From Galbitalea sp036271875 (GTDB lineage Bacteria; Actinomycetota; Actinomycetes; Actinomycetales; Microbacteriaceae), in NCBI GenBank assembly GCA_036271875.1, contig DATAZU010000005.1:158488-222487 (forward strand): a DNA stretch of 64,000 nucleotides, in the 5' to 3' direction. Shown one piece after another: positions 55,015 through 63,964 of the stretch. A program made the position numbers and the translations under genes. The notes under the pieces were generated by a model, which saw nothing but the letters and a program-made list of their open reading frames with translations, made no database searches and had not been told where the DNA came from. Numbering within the stretch: the stretch's first letter is position 1; every line of letters begins with the position of its first letter.

Positions 55015-55891
55015 CGTCGGGCTCCCCCAGGTAGGCGGCGATAACGCGATCGTCCGTGCGGATGTCGGCGGGCAGGCCGTCGGCGATCTTCCTGCCGAAT
55101 TCGAGGACGACGATCCGGTCGGTGACGCCCATGACGAGCTTCATGTCGTGTTCGATGAGCAGGACGGTGTAGCCGTCATCCCGGATGGCCCGGATAAGCG
55201 ACATGAGCTCGAGCTTTTCCGCCGGGTTGAATCCGGCGGCAGGCTCATCGAGGCAGAGTACCTTCGGATCAGTCGCGAGCGCCCGCGCGATCTCGAGCCG
55301 ACGCTGGTTACCGTACGACAGGTTGCGGGACAGCGTGGCCGCATCATCCGCAATTCCGACGAACTCGAGGAGGGCCATACCGCGCGTGATCGCGGTGCGT
55401 TCTTCGCGATTGTGACGGGGTGAGCGGAACAGCGCGCCGAGCACGCTCGTCCGATGACGGGCATCGAGGCCAACGACGACGTTTTCCAGGGCGGTCATCT
55501 CGCCGAACAGGCGGATGTTCTGGAAGGTCCGGGCGATCCCGAGTTGGGTGATGCGGTGGCGGACTCTTCCGCCGATCGATCTCCCCTCCAGCAGCACGCG
55601 ACCGCCCGACGGCTTGTACACGCCCGTCATCGCGTTGAAGCACGTGGTCTTGCCGGCGCCGTTCGGCCCGATGAGCCCGAGGATCTCGCCGCGTTTGATC
55701 GTGAAGCTCACATCGTCGAGCGCGACCAGCCCGCCAAACTTCACGCTGAGGTTCTCGATGACCATAATGTCGTCGCCGAGGGCAACGTCGATCTCGCGCT
55801 CCGGAGCGGCTCCCTCGGCAACCGCCTCCTCGATGTCCAGGTCGGACGCTGCCTGCGCCGCGCTTGGTGCCTGCTTGTTCGGGGCTGCCAC
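55001..55891 (-). CDS. livG: Branched-chain amino acid-type ABC transporter ATP-binding protein LivG
   Basis: 296 residues; GTG 55891 overlaps the livM stop (TAGTG). An extra ~40-residue acidic N-terminus precedes the ATPase domain. Walker A GPNGAGKTTCFNAMTG, LivG-type IGGRVRHRITQLGIARTFQNIRLFGEMTALENV, signature LSYGNQRRLEIARAL, Walker B VLCLDEPAAGFNP, switch LLIEHDMKLVMGVTDRIVVL, and the C-terminal VIAAYLGEPDD that caps the family. Energises import with LivF. Confidence 0.95.
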   Translation of the reverse strand: MAAPNKQAPSAAQAASDLDIEEAVAEGAAPEREIDVALGDDIMVIENLSVKFGGLVALDDVSFTIKRGEILGLIGPNGAGKTTCFNAMTGVYKPSGGRVLLEGRSIGGRVRHRITQLGIARTFQNIRLFGEMTALENVVVGLDARHRTSVLGALFRSPRHNREERTAITRGMALLEFVGIADDAATLSRNLSYGNQRRLEIARALATDPKVLCLDEPAAGFNPAEKLELMSLIRAIRDDGYTVLLIEHDMKLVMGVTDRIVVLEFGRKIADGLPADIRTDDRVIAAYLGEPDDGAA

Positions 55892-57102
55892 TACTTCGTT
55901 CCCTCGGTAGCGGGCGGTGGCGGACCAGGCGGAACAACGGTCGGCGGATCGACGGCTTTAGCATCCGGCGGTCCGGCGACCTTCCGATACGCGATGCGGC
56001 CATAGGCGAGCAGTTTCTGCCTGGCACCGAGGATGCCGCCGGCACGGAAGATCATCATCACGATGAGGGCGACGCCGAAGATCAGGTATTTGTAGTCCGC
56101 GATCGCGATGAAGCGGTCCGGGATGTACGCGACGATCGCGCCGCCGATGATTGCGCCAACCTTGTTGCCGGCGCCACCGAGCACGACAGCCGCGAGAAAC
56201 AGGATCGAGTTCTGGACCCCGAACCCCTGGTTGTTGATGAAGCCAACCTGGCCCGCCGACAAGGCTCCCGAGAGCCCACCGATACCGGCACCGATCGCGA
56301 ACGCCCAGACCTTGTACTTGAAGACCGGAACACCCATGATCTCCGCGGCATCCTCGTCCTCGCGGATGGCGACCCAGGCTCGACCAACGCGGGATCGCTC
56401 GAGGTTGCCCATGAGTAATAGCACGATGATGATGATCGTTAAGATCAGCCAGTACCAGGGCGTCCCATTCGAATTCGTGAAGATTGCCGAACCGTCGGCA
56501 TTCGTACCCGGAGGCTGCGACAGCTGTGAGAAGCCGATGTTGCCGCGCAGTGCAGGGATGATCGTGGCAAGGATTCGCACGATCTCACCGAAGCCGAGCG
56601 TGACGATCGCGAGGTAGTCGCCGCGGAGCCGGAGTGTCGGAACGCCGAGGAACACCCCGAAGAACATCGTGACCGCCATCGCGATCGGGATGGTCCAGAG
56701 GAATGGGATCTTGACGAACGGCGAGTCGGGACTCGTGAGCATAGCCGCCGCGTACCCGCCAACGGCGAAGAACGCCACGTAACCGAGGTCGAGCAGACCG
56801 GCGTATCCGACGACCACGTTCAGGCCGACCGCGATCAGGGCGAACAGCGCCATATGGAAACAGGCGATCGGCCAGTCGGTGCCCGGCTCGGTCGAGATGA
56901 TGGGCGGGTTCAGGATCGGCAGCAGGTAGGCAAGCACGACCACGATGACCATGAATCCCCACTGCTGCGGTCGGCGAAGACCGTTCCACCAGTTTCGGAT
57001 CGGCGTCGGCCGATTGCGGCGATTGCGCGCGGTCTCGCGATCGATGGCATCCTTTGCGGATTCCGCATCGGGCATCAGTGTTGGGCCGTCGGTTGTGCTC
57101 AT
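55891..57102 (-). CDS. livM: Branched-chain amino acid-type ABC transporter permease LivM
   Basis: 403 residues from ATG 57102, which overlaps the livH stop by 4 nt; upstream in-frame codons belong to livH. A cytosolic ~45-residue lead is followed by about nine to ten helices. LivM blocks: HMALFALIAVGLNVVVGYAGLLDLGYVAFFAVGGYAAA, TLRLRGDYLAIVTLGFGEIVRIL, RAWVAIREDEDAAEIMGVPVFKYKVWAFAIGAGIGGLSGAL (EAA-like coupling loop) and VVLGGAGNKVGAIIGGAIVAY. The Pro-rich C-terminal tail PPTVVPPGPPPPATEG is cytosolic. Forms the channel with LivH. Confidence 0.95.
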   Translation of the reverse strand: MSTTDGPTLMPDAESAKDAIDRETARNRRNRPTPIRNWWNGLRRPQQWGFMVIVVVLAYLLPILNPPIISTEPGTDWPIACFHMALFALIAVGLNVVVGYAGLLDLGYVAFFAVGGYAAAMLTSPDSPFVKIPFLWTIPIAMAVTMFFGVFLGVPTLRLRGDYLAIVTLGFGEIVRILATIIPALRGNIGFSQLSQPPGTNADGSAIFTNSNGTPWYWLILTIIIIVLLLMGNLERSRVGRAWVAIREDEDAAEIMGVPVFKYKVWAFAIGAGIGGLSGALSAGQVGFINNQGFGVQNSILFLAAVVLGGAGNKVGAIIGGAIVAYIPDRFIAIADYKYLIFGVALIVMMIFRAGGILGARQKLLAYGRIAYRKVAGPPDAKAVDPPTVVPPGPPPPATEGTK

Positions 57103-58130
57103 GCGCGGCTCCTTCCGAGCGAGGAGCCGAGTATTCCACTCGGGCGGATGATCAGGACGAGAACCAGAACGACGAACGCGACAACCTGCGTCCACTGCGA
57201 GTCACCGAGCAGGTCGGCGCCGTAGTTGCCGATGACACCGAGCACCAGGCCACCGAGCAGTGCCCCGCGAACGTTGCCAATGCCACCGAGCACCGCGGCC
57301 GCGAAGGCCTGGATGCCGAGAACGAAACCGCCGTTGTAGATGACGCCAGATGGGATCTTCATAACGTAGAAGAGAGCGGCAGCACCGGCGAGCAACCCTC
57401 CGATGATGAACGTCGTCACGATGATCCGCTCCCGGCTAACGCCCATGAGAGTCGCGGTGTCCGGATCCTGCGCAACCGCGCGAATGCCACGGCCGGTACG
57501 GGACTTCCGGATGAATGTGTCCACTGCGATCATCAGGATGAGAGCGGCCGCGACGATCGTGATCTGCTGGCTGTCGATGATGGAGCCGAACACCTGGAAC
57601 ACGGGCTGCGGCACGAACATCGTAACGGCCGGTTCCGGGTTGGCACCCCGCCAGAGGAAGATGCCGTACTGGATGGCGAAGGATGCGCCGATCGCGGTAA
57701 TCAGAAACGCGAGGCGGGGCGCGTTGCGCCTGCGCAGCGGCCGGTATGCCACCCGTTCCAGCACGAAGGCGGTTGCCGCGGAGGCGAGCATGCCGACGAT
57801 GAGCGCGATCAGGATGTCGCCAACGACAGACCAGATCGAGATCACCGGGGGGCTCGCGTTGAAGCCGAGCGCGGTCAGAGTGAAGGCGACGCCGTAACAT
57901 CCGGCGATGAACACCTCTGAGTGCGCGAAGTTGATGAGGTTGAGCACGCCGTAAACAAGCGTGTAACCGAGTGCGACGAGTCCGTAGATCGCGCCGTAGG
58001 TCAGACCGTCAAACGTGGATGGCCAGAAGTTCTGCAGGAACGACTGCACATTGAACGTGATCCACGAATTGTCTGTGTTGTCGAGATGCGGGTACACCGC
58101 GGCGATGTGGGTAAGAAGAGTAAGAATCAA
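57099..58130 (-). CDS. livH: Branched-chain amino acid-type ABC transporter permease LivH
   Basis: 343 residues. TTG 58130 is taken as start because AGAGGGA precedes it by 7 nt and no ATG/GTG lies closer. A longer extracytoplasmic lead (VYPHLDNTDNSWITFNVQSFLQNFWPSTF) precedes the LivH core: TYGAIYGLVALGYTLVYGVLNLINFAHSEVFIAGCYG, RVAYRPLRRRNAPRLAFLITAIGASFAIQYG, RTGRGIRAVAQDPDTATLMGVSRERII (coupling loop) and FAAAVLGGIGNVRGALLGGLVLGVIGNYGA. Pairs with LivM. Confidence 0.95.
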   Translation of the reverse strand: MILTLLTHIAAVYPHLDNTDNSWITFNVQSFLQNFWPSTFDGLTYGAIYGLVALGYTLVYGVLNLINFAHSEVFIAGCYGVAFTLTALGFNASPPVISIWSVVGDILIALIVGMLASAATAFVLERVAYRPLRRRNAPRLAFLITAIGASFAIQYGIFLWRGANPEPAVTMFVPQPVFQVFGSIIDSQQITIVAAALILMIAVDTFIRKSRTGRGIRAVAQDPDTATLMGVSRERIIVTTFIIGGLLAGAAALFYVMKIPSGVIYNGGFVLGIQAFAAAVLGGIGNVRGALLGGLVLGVIGNYGADLLGDSQWTQVVAFVVLVLVLIIRPSGILGSSLGRSRA

Positions 58131-58207
58131 CGACGTCCCTCTGCTGCGTTGGAATGACGCGGGGCCGGCTGTCGCCAGCCGACCCCACGCTCACTCATGA
58201 GGTAAAG

Positions 58208-59431
58208 CTACTTGCCGATGACGCCGATCGGAACGATCTGGCCGGCCTTGACCTCATAGCCGTAGACGGTTGCCTTCGTCAGCTCACCAGTGGAGGTCCA
58301 CTGGTAGTGCTTGCTCAGGCCGTCCGCGTTGTAGTTCTTCACCCAGTTCAGCAGTGTCGGGCGCGTTGCATTGCCCTTGTCGATTCCCGCGAGCAGGACC
58401 GTCGCGGAGTCGTAACCCTCGATCGAATACGTGCCTGGGTCAGCACCGAAGGTCGACTTGTACGCGCTTTCGAAGCTCGGGATGAGCTCGCCCGGGATGC
58501 AGGGGCAGGTGAAGTAGGCGTTCGACGATGCGCTGCCTGCTTCCTTGATGAACTGCGGGTCCTTCACACCATCTGGGCCGATGAAGACGCCCTTGAAGCC
58601 CTTGGCAACCAGTTGCTGGTCGAACGGAGCACCTTCGGCGTAGTAACCGGAGTAGTACACCGCGTTTGCCTTCGAACTGATGACCTTCTCAACCGTCGAT
58701 GAGAAGTCCTTCTGGCCGGTGATGACCTTGTCCGAGCCGACCTCGTCCTTACCGAGAGCCTTGCCGACGGCGGTCGCGAGACCAATGCCGTAGTCGGAGT
58801 CATCCTGAACCAGGAAGACCTTCTTGAGCTTCAGCGTGTCGGTGACGAACTGTGCGGCAGCAGGGCCCTGCTGGTTGTCGTTGCCGAGAGCACGGAAGAA
58901 CGTCGTCCAGCCGTTCTTCGTCAGGCCCGGGTTCGTTGCACTCGGGGTGATGTGCACGAGTCCCTTCTGCTCGAAGATGTTGCCGGTCGCCTGCGACTCA
59001 CCGGAGAACGGTAGGCCGATGACACCAACGATGCCGGGGGTGTTGACGGCCTGCGTTACCGGACCGGTCGCCTTCGTCGGGTCGCCCTCGGTGTCGAACT
59101 TGAGGAACTTGACCTGGCAAGCGGGGTTGGCCGCGTTGTGCTGTGTGATGGCGAGCTGCACTCCGTTGTAAATGTTGATGCCGAGCGCTGCGTTCGCGCC
59201 CGTCTCAGCGCCGACGTAGGCAAGAGTCGTTCCCGCTGCGCACTTGGCGGTGCCATCACCCTTCGGCAGCACTGCATCAGCTGGAGTCGAAATAGACGTC
59301 AGCACCTTGAGGTTGATCTTCGGCGCAGCCGTCGACCCGCCGGTTGCTGAGCCTGTGTTGGCACATCCTGCGAGTGCCAGGCCGATCGCCGCGAGTGCCG
59401 CGGCGCCGACGATGATTCGTTTTTTGATCAT
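58208..59431 (-). CDS. livK: Branched-chain amino acid-type ABC transporter substrate-binding lipoprotein (LivK/Periplasmic-binding type 1)
   Basis: 407 residues. Lipoprotein signal KKRIIVGAAALAAIGLALAGC (Cys at ~22) anchors it to the outer face of the membrane. Mature part: ALGINIYNGVQLAITQHNAANPACQVKFLKFDTEGDPTKATGPV, IVGVIGLPFSGESQATGNIFEQKGLVHITPSATNPGLTKNGW and VFLVQDDSDYGIGLATAVGKALG, all of the type 1 binding fold. FTCPCIPGEL adds a CxC pair. Probably binds Leu/Ile/Val or a related acid; specificity not proven. First gene of livKHMGF, with palindromes upstream. Confidence 0.93.
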   Translation of the reverse strand: MIKKRIIVGAAALAAIGLALAGCANTGSATGGSTAAPKINLKVLTSISTPADAVLPKGDGTAKCAAGTTLAYVGAETGANAALGINIYNGVQLAITQHNAANPACQVKFLKFDTEGDPTKATGPVTQAVNTPGIVGVIGLPFSGESQATGNIFEQKGLVHITPSATNPGLTKNGWTTFFRALGNDNQQGPAAAQFVTDTLKLKKVFLVQDDSDYGIGLATAVGKALGKDEVGSDKVITGQKDFSSTVEKVISSKANAVYYSGYYAEGAPFDQQLVAKGFKGVFIGPDGVKDPQFIKEAGSASSNAYFTCPCIPGELIPSFESAYKSTFGADPGTYSIEGYDSATVLLAGIDKGNATRPTLLNWVKNYNADGLSKHYQWTSTGELTKATVYGYEVKAGQIVPIGVIGK

Positions 59432-59750
59432 GTGATGCGATCCTGCCTTCCATGCTGTTTCGCACCCCGACGGCGAATTCGCGTCGGGGGTATACGAATG
59501 GTTCCCCCGACAATACGCTGCAAACGCAAGCCAAATAAGTAGTTCCGTCGCGGCGGTTCCGAAGCAAAATCAGGGCGAACCCCCAGCCGCGCGGGTTACA
59601 AGCGGGCAAATCGCCGGGGGCACGCGGAATTCCGGTGCGGCAACGGATTTGTTAACTTTTTGAAAACATTTCTTTTTTGTCTCCGCGCATTTCGCCGCGC
59701 CAGCCGGTTCTATAGTCGCAAGAGATACCGCGTGCCGAAGGAGACACATC
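59432..59750. other. 319-bp divergent promoter region, livK / flavin dehydrogenase
   Basis: No gene seen. It contains two nested inverted repeats near livK (59465-59511), an A/T-rich block (59649-59678) uncommon for this window, and TATAGT at 59711-59716, a plausible -10 for the flavin dehydrogenase; no convincing -35 is placed 17 nt from it. Confidence 0.5.
59465..59511. promoter_or_regulatory. Two overlapping inverted repeats upstream of livK
   Basis: First: CCCCGACG (59465-59472) with CGTCGGGG (59482-59489) around a GCGAATTCG core. Second: GTCGGGGG (59483-59490) with CCCCCGAC (59504-59511). They share the middle arm, so two mutually exclusive hairpins could form in the livK leader; alternatively they are operator half-sites. 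They lie 34-80 nt upstream of the livK ATG. Confidence 0.55.
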
Positions 59751-61403
59751 GTGCAAGAGGGGAACGCCGACGCGATTGTGGTCGGCGCGGGATTAGCCGG
59801 TCTGGTTGCCGCAGCCGAGCTCGTCGACGCCGGCAAGCGCATCCTCGTTCTCGACCAGGAGCCCGAGGCGAGCCTCGGTGGGCAGGCCTGGTGGTCGTTC
59901 GGAGGTATCTTCCTGATCGACTCCCCCGAGCAGCGCCGCTTCGGTGTCAACGACAGTCTCGAACTCGCCCGTCAGGACTGGCTCGGCACGGCGGGATTCG
60001 ACCGCGAGGAGGATGCCTGGCCGCGAAAGTGGGCCGAGGCGTACCTGCAGTTCGCGGCGACCGAGAAGCGCGCATGGCTACGCGAGCGCGGAGTCAAATT
60101 CTTTCCCGTCGTGGGGTGGGCCGAGCGCGGTGGCTACGGAGCCGCGGGACCCGGCAACTCCGTGCCGCGCTTCCACATCACCTGGGGTACCGGCCCGGGC
60201 GTCGTCGCACCGTTCGAGGCAACGCTTCGGGGGGGTGTGTCAAAGGGCCTCGTCGACCTGCGGTTTCGCCACCGGATGGACGAGCTGATCGTCGAGAAGG
60301 GCGCCGTTGTCGGCGTGCGCGGCGCGATCCTGGCGCCGGATACCGCCGAGCGAGGGGCGCCGAGCAACAGGTCTGTGGTCGACAGCTTCGAGGTGCGCGC
60401 GAGCGCAGTGATCGTGACGACGGGCGGCATCGGCGGCAATCACGACCTGGTCCGGAAGCAATGGCCCAAGCGGATGGGCGAGCCGCCTACCGACATGCTG
60501 AGCGGTGTGCCGGCATCCGTCGACGGCCGCGGACTCGAGATCGCGGAAAAGGCGGGCGCGCGCCTCATCAACAGCGACCGGATGTGGCACTACGTCGAAG
60601 GCATCACGAACTACGCGCCGGTGTGGCCGAAACACGGTATCCGAATTCTCCCCGGGCCGTCATCCATTTGGCTGGACGCGACCGGCAAGCGTCTTCCCGG
60701 GCCGCTGTACCCGGGATTCGACACCCTCGGAACCCTCGAGCACATCGCCGCGACCGGGTATGGCTACAGCTGGTTCGTGCTGACCCAGAAGATCATCGAG
60801 AAAGAATTTGCGCTGTCGGGGAGCGAGCAGAACCCGGACTTCACGGGCAAGAGCATTCGCCTCCTACTGAAACGGGTTGGCAAGGGCGCGCCGGGCCCGG
60901 TCGAGGCATTCAAGGACAAGGGCGAGGACTTCATCGTTGCGAACACACTCGATGAATTGCTCGAACGGATGCAGAAGCACTCCCCAGAGGTCGCGCTCGA
61001 CATCGACAACGTCCGCTATGAGATCGAAGCAAGGGACCGCGAAATCGCCAACGACTTCACTAAGGACGGGCAGGTGACGGCACTGCGCGGCGCACGCAAC
61101 TACCTCGGTGACAAGCTCATTCGGGTCGCGAAGCCGCACCGCATCCTCGATCCGGCGGCCGGCCCACTCATCGCGGTCAAGCTGCACATCCTGACCCGCA
61201 AGAGTCTTGGTGGTATCGAGACCGACCTGGAGTCGCGCGCGCTCGGCGTCTCGGGCGAGCCGATTCCCGGCCTGTACGCGGCGGGCGAAGCGAGCGGATT
61301 CGGCGGCGGCGGGGTGCACGGTTATCGCGCGCTCGAAGGCACGTTCCTCGGCGGATGTCTCTTCAGCGGCCGGGCGGCCGGGCGCGCCGTCGCCGGCCTC
61401 TAG
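59751..61403 (+). CDS. FAD-binding dehydrogenase (fumarate reductase/3-ketosteroid dehydrogenase-like flavoprotein)
   Basis: 550 residues; GTG 59751 with GAAGGAG upstream. Rossmann FAD loop AIVVGAGLAGLVAAAELVDAGKRILVLDQE (residues ~8-37), then GGQAWWSFGGIFLIDSPEQRR, WAERGGYGAAGPGNSVPRFHITWGTGPG, IVTTGGIGGNHDLV, and the closing FAD block IPGLYAAGEASGFGGGGVHGYRALEGTFLGGCLFSGRAAGRA. This set defines the group annotated as 'FAD-binding dehydrogenase' beside KsdD. The substrate is unknown; a steroid or other cyclic substrate is possible but unsupported. Divergent from the liv importer. Confidence 0.9.
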   Translation: MQEGNADAIVVGAGLAGLVAAAELVDAGKRILVLDQEPEASLGGQAWWSFGGIFLIDSPEQRRFGVNDSLELARQDWLGTAGFDREEDAWPRKWAEAYLQFAATEKRAWLRERGVKFFPVVGWAERGGYGAAGPGNSVPRFHITWGTGPGVVAPFEATLRGGVSKGLVDLRFRHRMDELIVEKGAVVGVRGAILAPDTAERGAPSNRSVVDSFEVRASAVIVTTGGIGGNHDLVRKQWPKRMGEPPTDMLSGVPASVDGRGLEIAEKAGARLINSDRMWHYVEGITNYAPVWPKHGIRILPGPSSIWLDATGKRLPGPLYPGFDTLGTLEHIAATGYGYSWFVLTQKIIEKEFALSGSEQNPDFTGKSIRLLLKRVGKGAPGPVEAFKDKGEDFIVANTLDELLERMQKHSPEVALDIDNVRYEIEARDREIANDFTKDGQVTALRGARNYLGDKLIRVAKPHRILDPAAGPLIAVKLHILTRKSLGGIETDLESRALGVSGEPIPGLYAAGEASGFGGGGVHGYRALEGTFLGGCLFSGRAAGRAVAGL

Positions 61404-61452
61404 AACGAGCCTCCTCCCAACAGGGTTCCCAAGCGTCAATAGGGTTGATCGT

Positions 61453-61869
61453 GTGAGTGACTGGAACGAGCGAATCATCGCCGAGTTCCGGGCGAACGAC
61501 GGTGTCGTCGGTGGGGCGTTCGCCGGCTCACGACTGCTGCTGCTGACGACGATCGGGGCCAGGACCGGCGAGCGTCGGGTGAGCCCGGTCGCGTTCACGG
61601 ATGATGGCGAGACGCGCATCCTGGTCGCGTCGAAGGCCGGCTCGACGGCGCATCCGGGCTGGTATCACAACCTGCTCTCGAATCCGCTGGCGCATGTCGA
61701 GGCGTCGGTCGCAACCGGCGTCGACGAGTACGACGCGGTTGCATCGCTGTATCCCGAAACGGAGCGCGAGCGGAAGTATCGCGAGTTGCTCGAAACGCAT
61801 CCCGTGTTCGCGAGCTACTGGACCGGCGACAAGGTCATCCCGCTCGTGATTCTCACTCGCGCGTCGTAG
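61453..61869 (+). CDS. Ddn-like nitroreductase/deazaflavin (F420)-dependent protein, copy 1
   Basis: 138 residues from GTG 61453. Split-barrel family of Ddn/Rv3547: LLLLTTIGARTGERRVSPVAFTDDG, ILVASKAGSTAHPGWYHNLLSNPLAHVEA and VIPLVILTR are the diagnostic blocks, with GWYHNL at the F420/quinone site. Such proteins reduce quinones or nitro compounds with F420H2 in actinobacteria. A second, closely similar copy follows 25 nt downstream, so the pair arose by tandem duplication. No membrane segment or N-terminal amphipathic helix of the Ddn type is obvious. Confidence 0.88.
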   Translation: MSDWNERIIAEFRANDGVVGGAFAGSRLLLLTTIGARTGERRVSPVAFTDDGETRILVASKAGSTAHPGWYHNLLSNPLAHVEASVATGVDEYDAVASLYPETERERKYRELLETHPVFASYWTGDKVIPLVILTRAS

Positions 61870-61894
61870 GTGACGCATCACCTAGGCTGAGATC

Positions 61895-62311
61895 ATGACC
61901 GACTGGAACACGCAGATCATCAACGAGTTTCGTGAGAACAACGGCGCAGTCGGGGGTAACTTCGCGGGCATGAAGCTGTTACTCCTCACGACAACGGGAG
62001 CCAAGTCGGGTGAGAAGCGCACGACACCGGTTGCCTTCTTCGGCACCGACGGGGAGCGCACGATCGCCGCATCCAAGGCCGGTGCGCCCAGTCATCCCGC
62101 CTGGTACCACAACCTCAAGAAAGACCCGAACGTGCACGTCGAGGTTGCAACCGACGACGGCATCGACGAGTACGACGCGATCGCGAACATCATGCCGGAG
62201 CCTGCTCGCACCGAGCGCTACGAGAAGATCGGCGCCGTTGCTCCCGGCTTCCTCGAGTACCAGAAGAAGACCGACCGGATTATTCCACTCGTGGTGCTCA
62301 ATCGGGCCTAG
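61895..62311 (+). CDS. Ddn-like nitroreductase/deazaflavin (F420)-dependent protein, copy 2
   Basis: 138 residues, the same length as copy 1, with aligned blocks: DWNTQIINEFRENNGAVGGNFAG, LLLLTTTGAKSGEKRTTPVAFF, SKAGAPSHPAWYHNLKKDPNVHVEV, IIPLVVLNR. ATG 61895 is the only reasonable start; GAGATC lies before it. The sequence differs from copy 1 at many positions, so the duplication is old or each copy has diverged to its own substrate. Probably cytoplasmic and co-transcribed with copy 1. Confidence 0.88.
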   Translation: MTDWNTQIINEFRENNGAVGGNFAGMKLLLLTTTGAKSGEKRTTPVAFFGTDGERTIAASKAGAPSHPAWYHNLKKDPNVHVEVATDDGIDEYDAIANIMPEPARTERYEKIGAVAPGFLEYQKKTDRIIPLVVLNRA

Positions 62312-62392
62312 CTCGGCGCTGCCCAGCGAGTACCGCCCGGTCGCTATCGCCTCGGGGACCGGTATGTATTGCCTCGGGGACGGACGTCGACC

Positions 62393-63076
62393 TCAGCGGG
62401 CGAGGCGCCACGCCTTGCGCTTGATGAGGACGTGACCTCGCGGTGTCGTCAGTCGCGTCCACGGTCCGGACTCGAACAGCCGAACCTCGTCCGACTCGCT
62501 GTCACCAAGGAATCCGAGTGACAGCGCCGCAAAAGCGCCCCCCGCCGGCACATCTTCGAGCCCGGGAATCTCGCGTCCCCACACCTCGGCGCGAACGCGC
62601 TGCACGATCTGCGCTCCCGTACCCGTCGGTACCGCAGCAGCTACCTCATCGATGCCCGCGCGCGCGATGCCCTCAAGCAGCGCGCCAGGTATCTCCCTGA
62701 GGGCGTGCCATCCGCCCTTCGGCGGGGAGATAGCAGCCCAGGTGACGGTGTTCACGCCCATTGGAATCGTGATCGTCACCGGCTGGCCGAGATCCGTGAC
62801 GGTTTCTTCGAGGCGGTTGACCCGCTCGAGCAGCGATCGGATGGGGACGACGGCGTCGATCGTATCCGTGTTGGTGAGCGCGAAAGTGCGCAGGCCGAGA
62901 ACGGTCGGGACCTCGTCGAGCAGCCCAGCGGGGTAGATCACAGCGACGTAAACCGCGAGGATGCCCCCGCCGCCGATCAGGCGAACGGACCCCTCCTCGA
63001 TCCGACCGGCGCGCGAAAGATAGACCTTGAGGTCGCGAAGCGCGAGGGCATCAACGAGGGTAAGTGATGGACTCAT
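62393..63076 (-). CDS. Conserved actinobacterial protein of unknown function
   Basis: 227 residues, no signal peptide and no long membrane helix. The first part (LTLVDALALRDLKVYLSRAGRIEEGSVRLIGGGGILAVYVAVIYPAGLLD) and TVLGLRTFALTN look like a conserved beta-rich domain, and RGHVLIKRKAWRLAR ends the protein. I recall similar proteins across Micrococcales, without an assigned role. ATG 63076 is used; the gene is divergent from tesB with a 21-bp gap, so the promoters overlap. Codon use is like the neighbours. Confidence 0.65.
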   Translation of the reverse strand: MSPSLTLVDALALRDLKVYLSRAGRIEEGSVRLIGGGGILAVYVAVIYPAGLLDEVPTVLGLRTFALTNTDTIDAVVPIRSLLERVNRLEETVTDLGQPVTITIPMGVNTVTWAAISPPKGGWHALREIPGALLEGIARAGIDEVAAAVPTGTGAQIVQRVRAEVWGREIPGLEDVPAGGAFAALSLGFLGDSESDEVRLFESGPWTRLTTPRGHVLIKRKAWRLAR

Positions 63077-63097
63077 CGGAGTTCTAAACTACAGGTC

Positions 63098-63964
63098 ATG
63101 AGCGACCCATTGGCGGGACTTCTGGCGACACTCGACTTGACGGATACGGGGGCTCGCACAACCGAAGACATTTTCACCGGCCCGAGCGAGTGGCAAGCGC
63201 ACGGCAGAGTATTCGGCGGGCAGGTTCTCGCGCAGTCCGTCGTCGCGGCGGCCCGCACGGTGCCAGTGGATCGGCCCATCCACTCGATGCACGGCTACTT
63301 TCTTCGTCCCGGCAATATCACCCTGCCGATCACCTTCTCGGTTGACCGCATCCACGACGGCCGCTCGTTCACAACGCGTCGAACGCAGGCCTACCAAGAG
63401 GGCGTGCCGATCCTGTCGATGATCGCGTCGTTCCAGACCGAGGATGAGGGCCTGGACCACCAGGAGCCGATGCCCGCCGACATCCCCGATCCCGAGTCTC
63501 TGCCGTCGCCGGCCGAATCGCTCAAAGGCATCGATCATCCGATCGCGAAGGCGTGGGCGAACGATCGACCATTCGACATCCGGCACGTGCCCTCGCCGAT
63601 CTGGCTGTCCGTCGAGGGACCACACGTCGCGCACCAGGCGGTCTGGATCAAGGCCATCGGCGAGCTGCCGGATGAGCCGAACCTGCACCGGGCGGCGATG
63701 GCGTACCTGAGCGACTACACCCTGCTCGAACCGATCCTTCGACGCCACGGCAAGGCGTGGGCAACACCGGGTCTCAAAGTTGCCAGCCTCGATCATGCGA
63801 TGTGGTGGCACCGCTTCGGTCGTGTCGACGAGTGGATGTTGTACGTGCAGGACTCCCCGAACGCGATCGGTGGTCGTGGTCTCTCGCTCGGACGCATCTA
63901 CTCCCGCGACGGGGCGCTGCTGGCGAGCGTTGCCCAGGAGGGCACCATCCGCGTCCCGGCCTAA
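63098..63964 (+). CDS. tesB: Acyl-CoA thioesterase II (TesB family)
   Basis: 288 residues, the usual TesB length, double hot-dog fold. First half: WQAHGRVFGGQVLAQSVVAAARTVPVDRPIHSMHGYFLRPG and ITFSVDRIHDGRSFTTRRTQAYQEG. Second half: RAAMAYLSDYTLLEP, ASLDHAMWWHRFGRVDEWMLYVQDSPNAIGGRGLSLGRIYSRDGALLASVAQEG. The catalytic Asp region SLDHAMWWH and the Gln/Thr network (GGQ) are visible. Hydrolyses acyl-CoA to free acid and CoA in the cytoplasm. No operon partner in the window; 36 bp remain to the edge. Confidence 0.94.
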   Translation: MSDPLAGLLATLDLTDTGARTTEDIFTGPSEWQAHGRVFGGQVLAQSVVAAARTVPVDRPIHSMHGYFLRPGNITLPITFSVDRIHDGRSFTTRRTQAYQEGVPILSMIASFQTEDEGLDHQEPMPADIPDPESLPSPAESLKGIDHPIAKAWANDRPFDIRHVPSPIWLSVEGPHVAHQAVWIKAIGELPDEPNLHRAAMAYLSDYTLLEPILRRHGKAWATPGLKVASLDHAMWWHRFGRVDEWMLYVQDSPNAIGGRGLSLGRIYSRDGALLASVAQEGTIRVPA

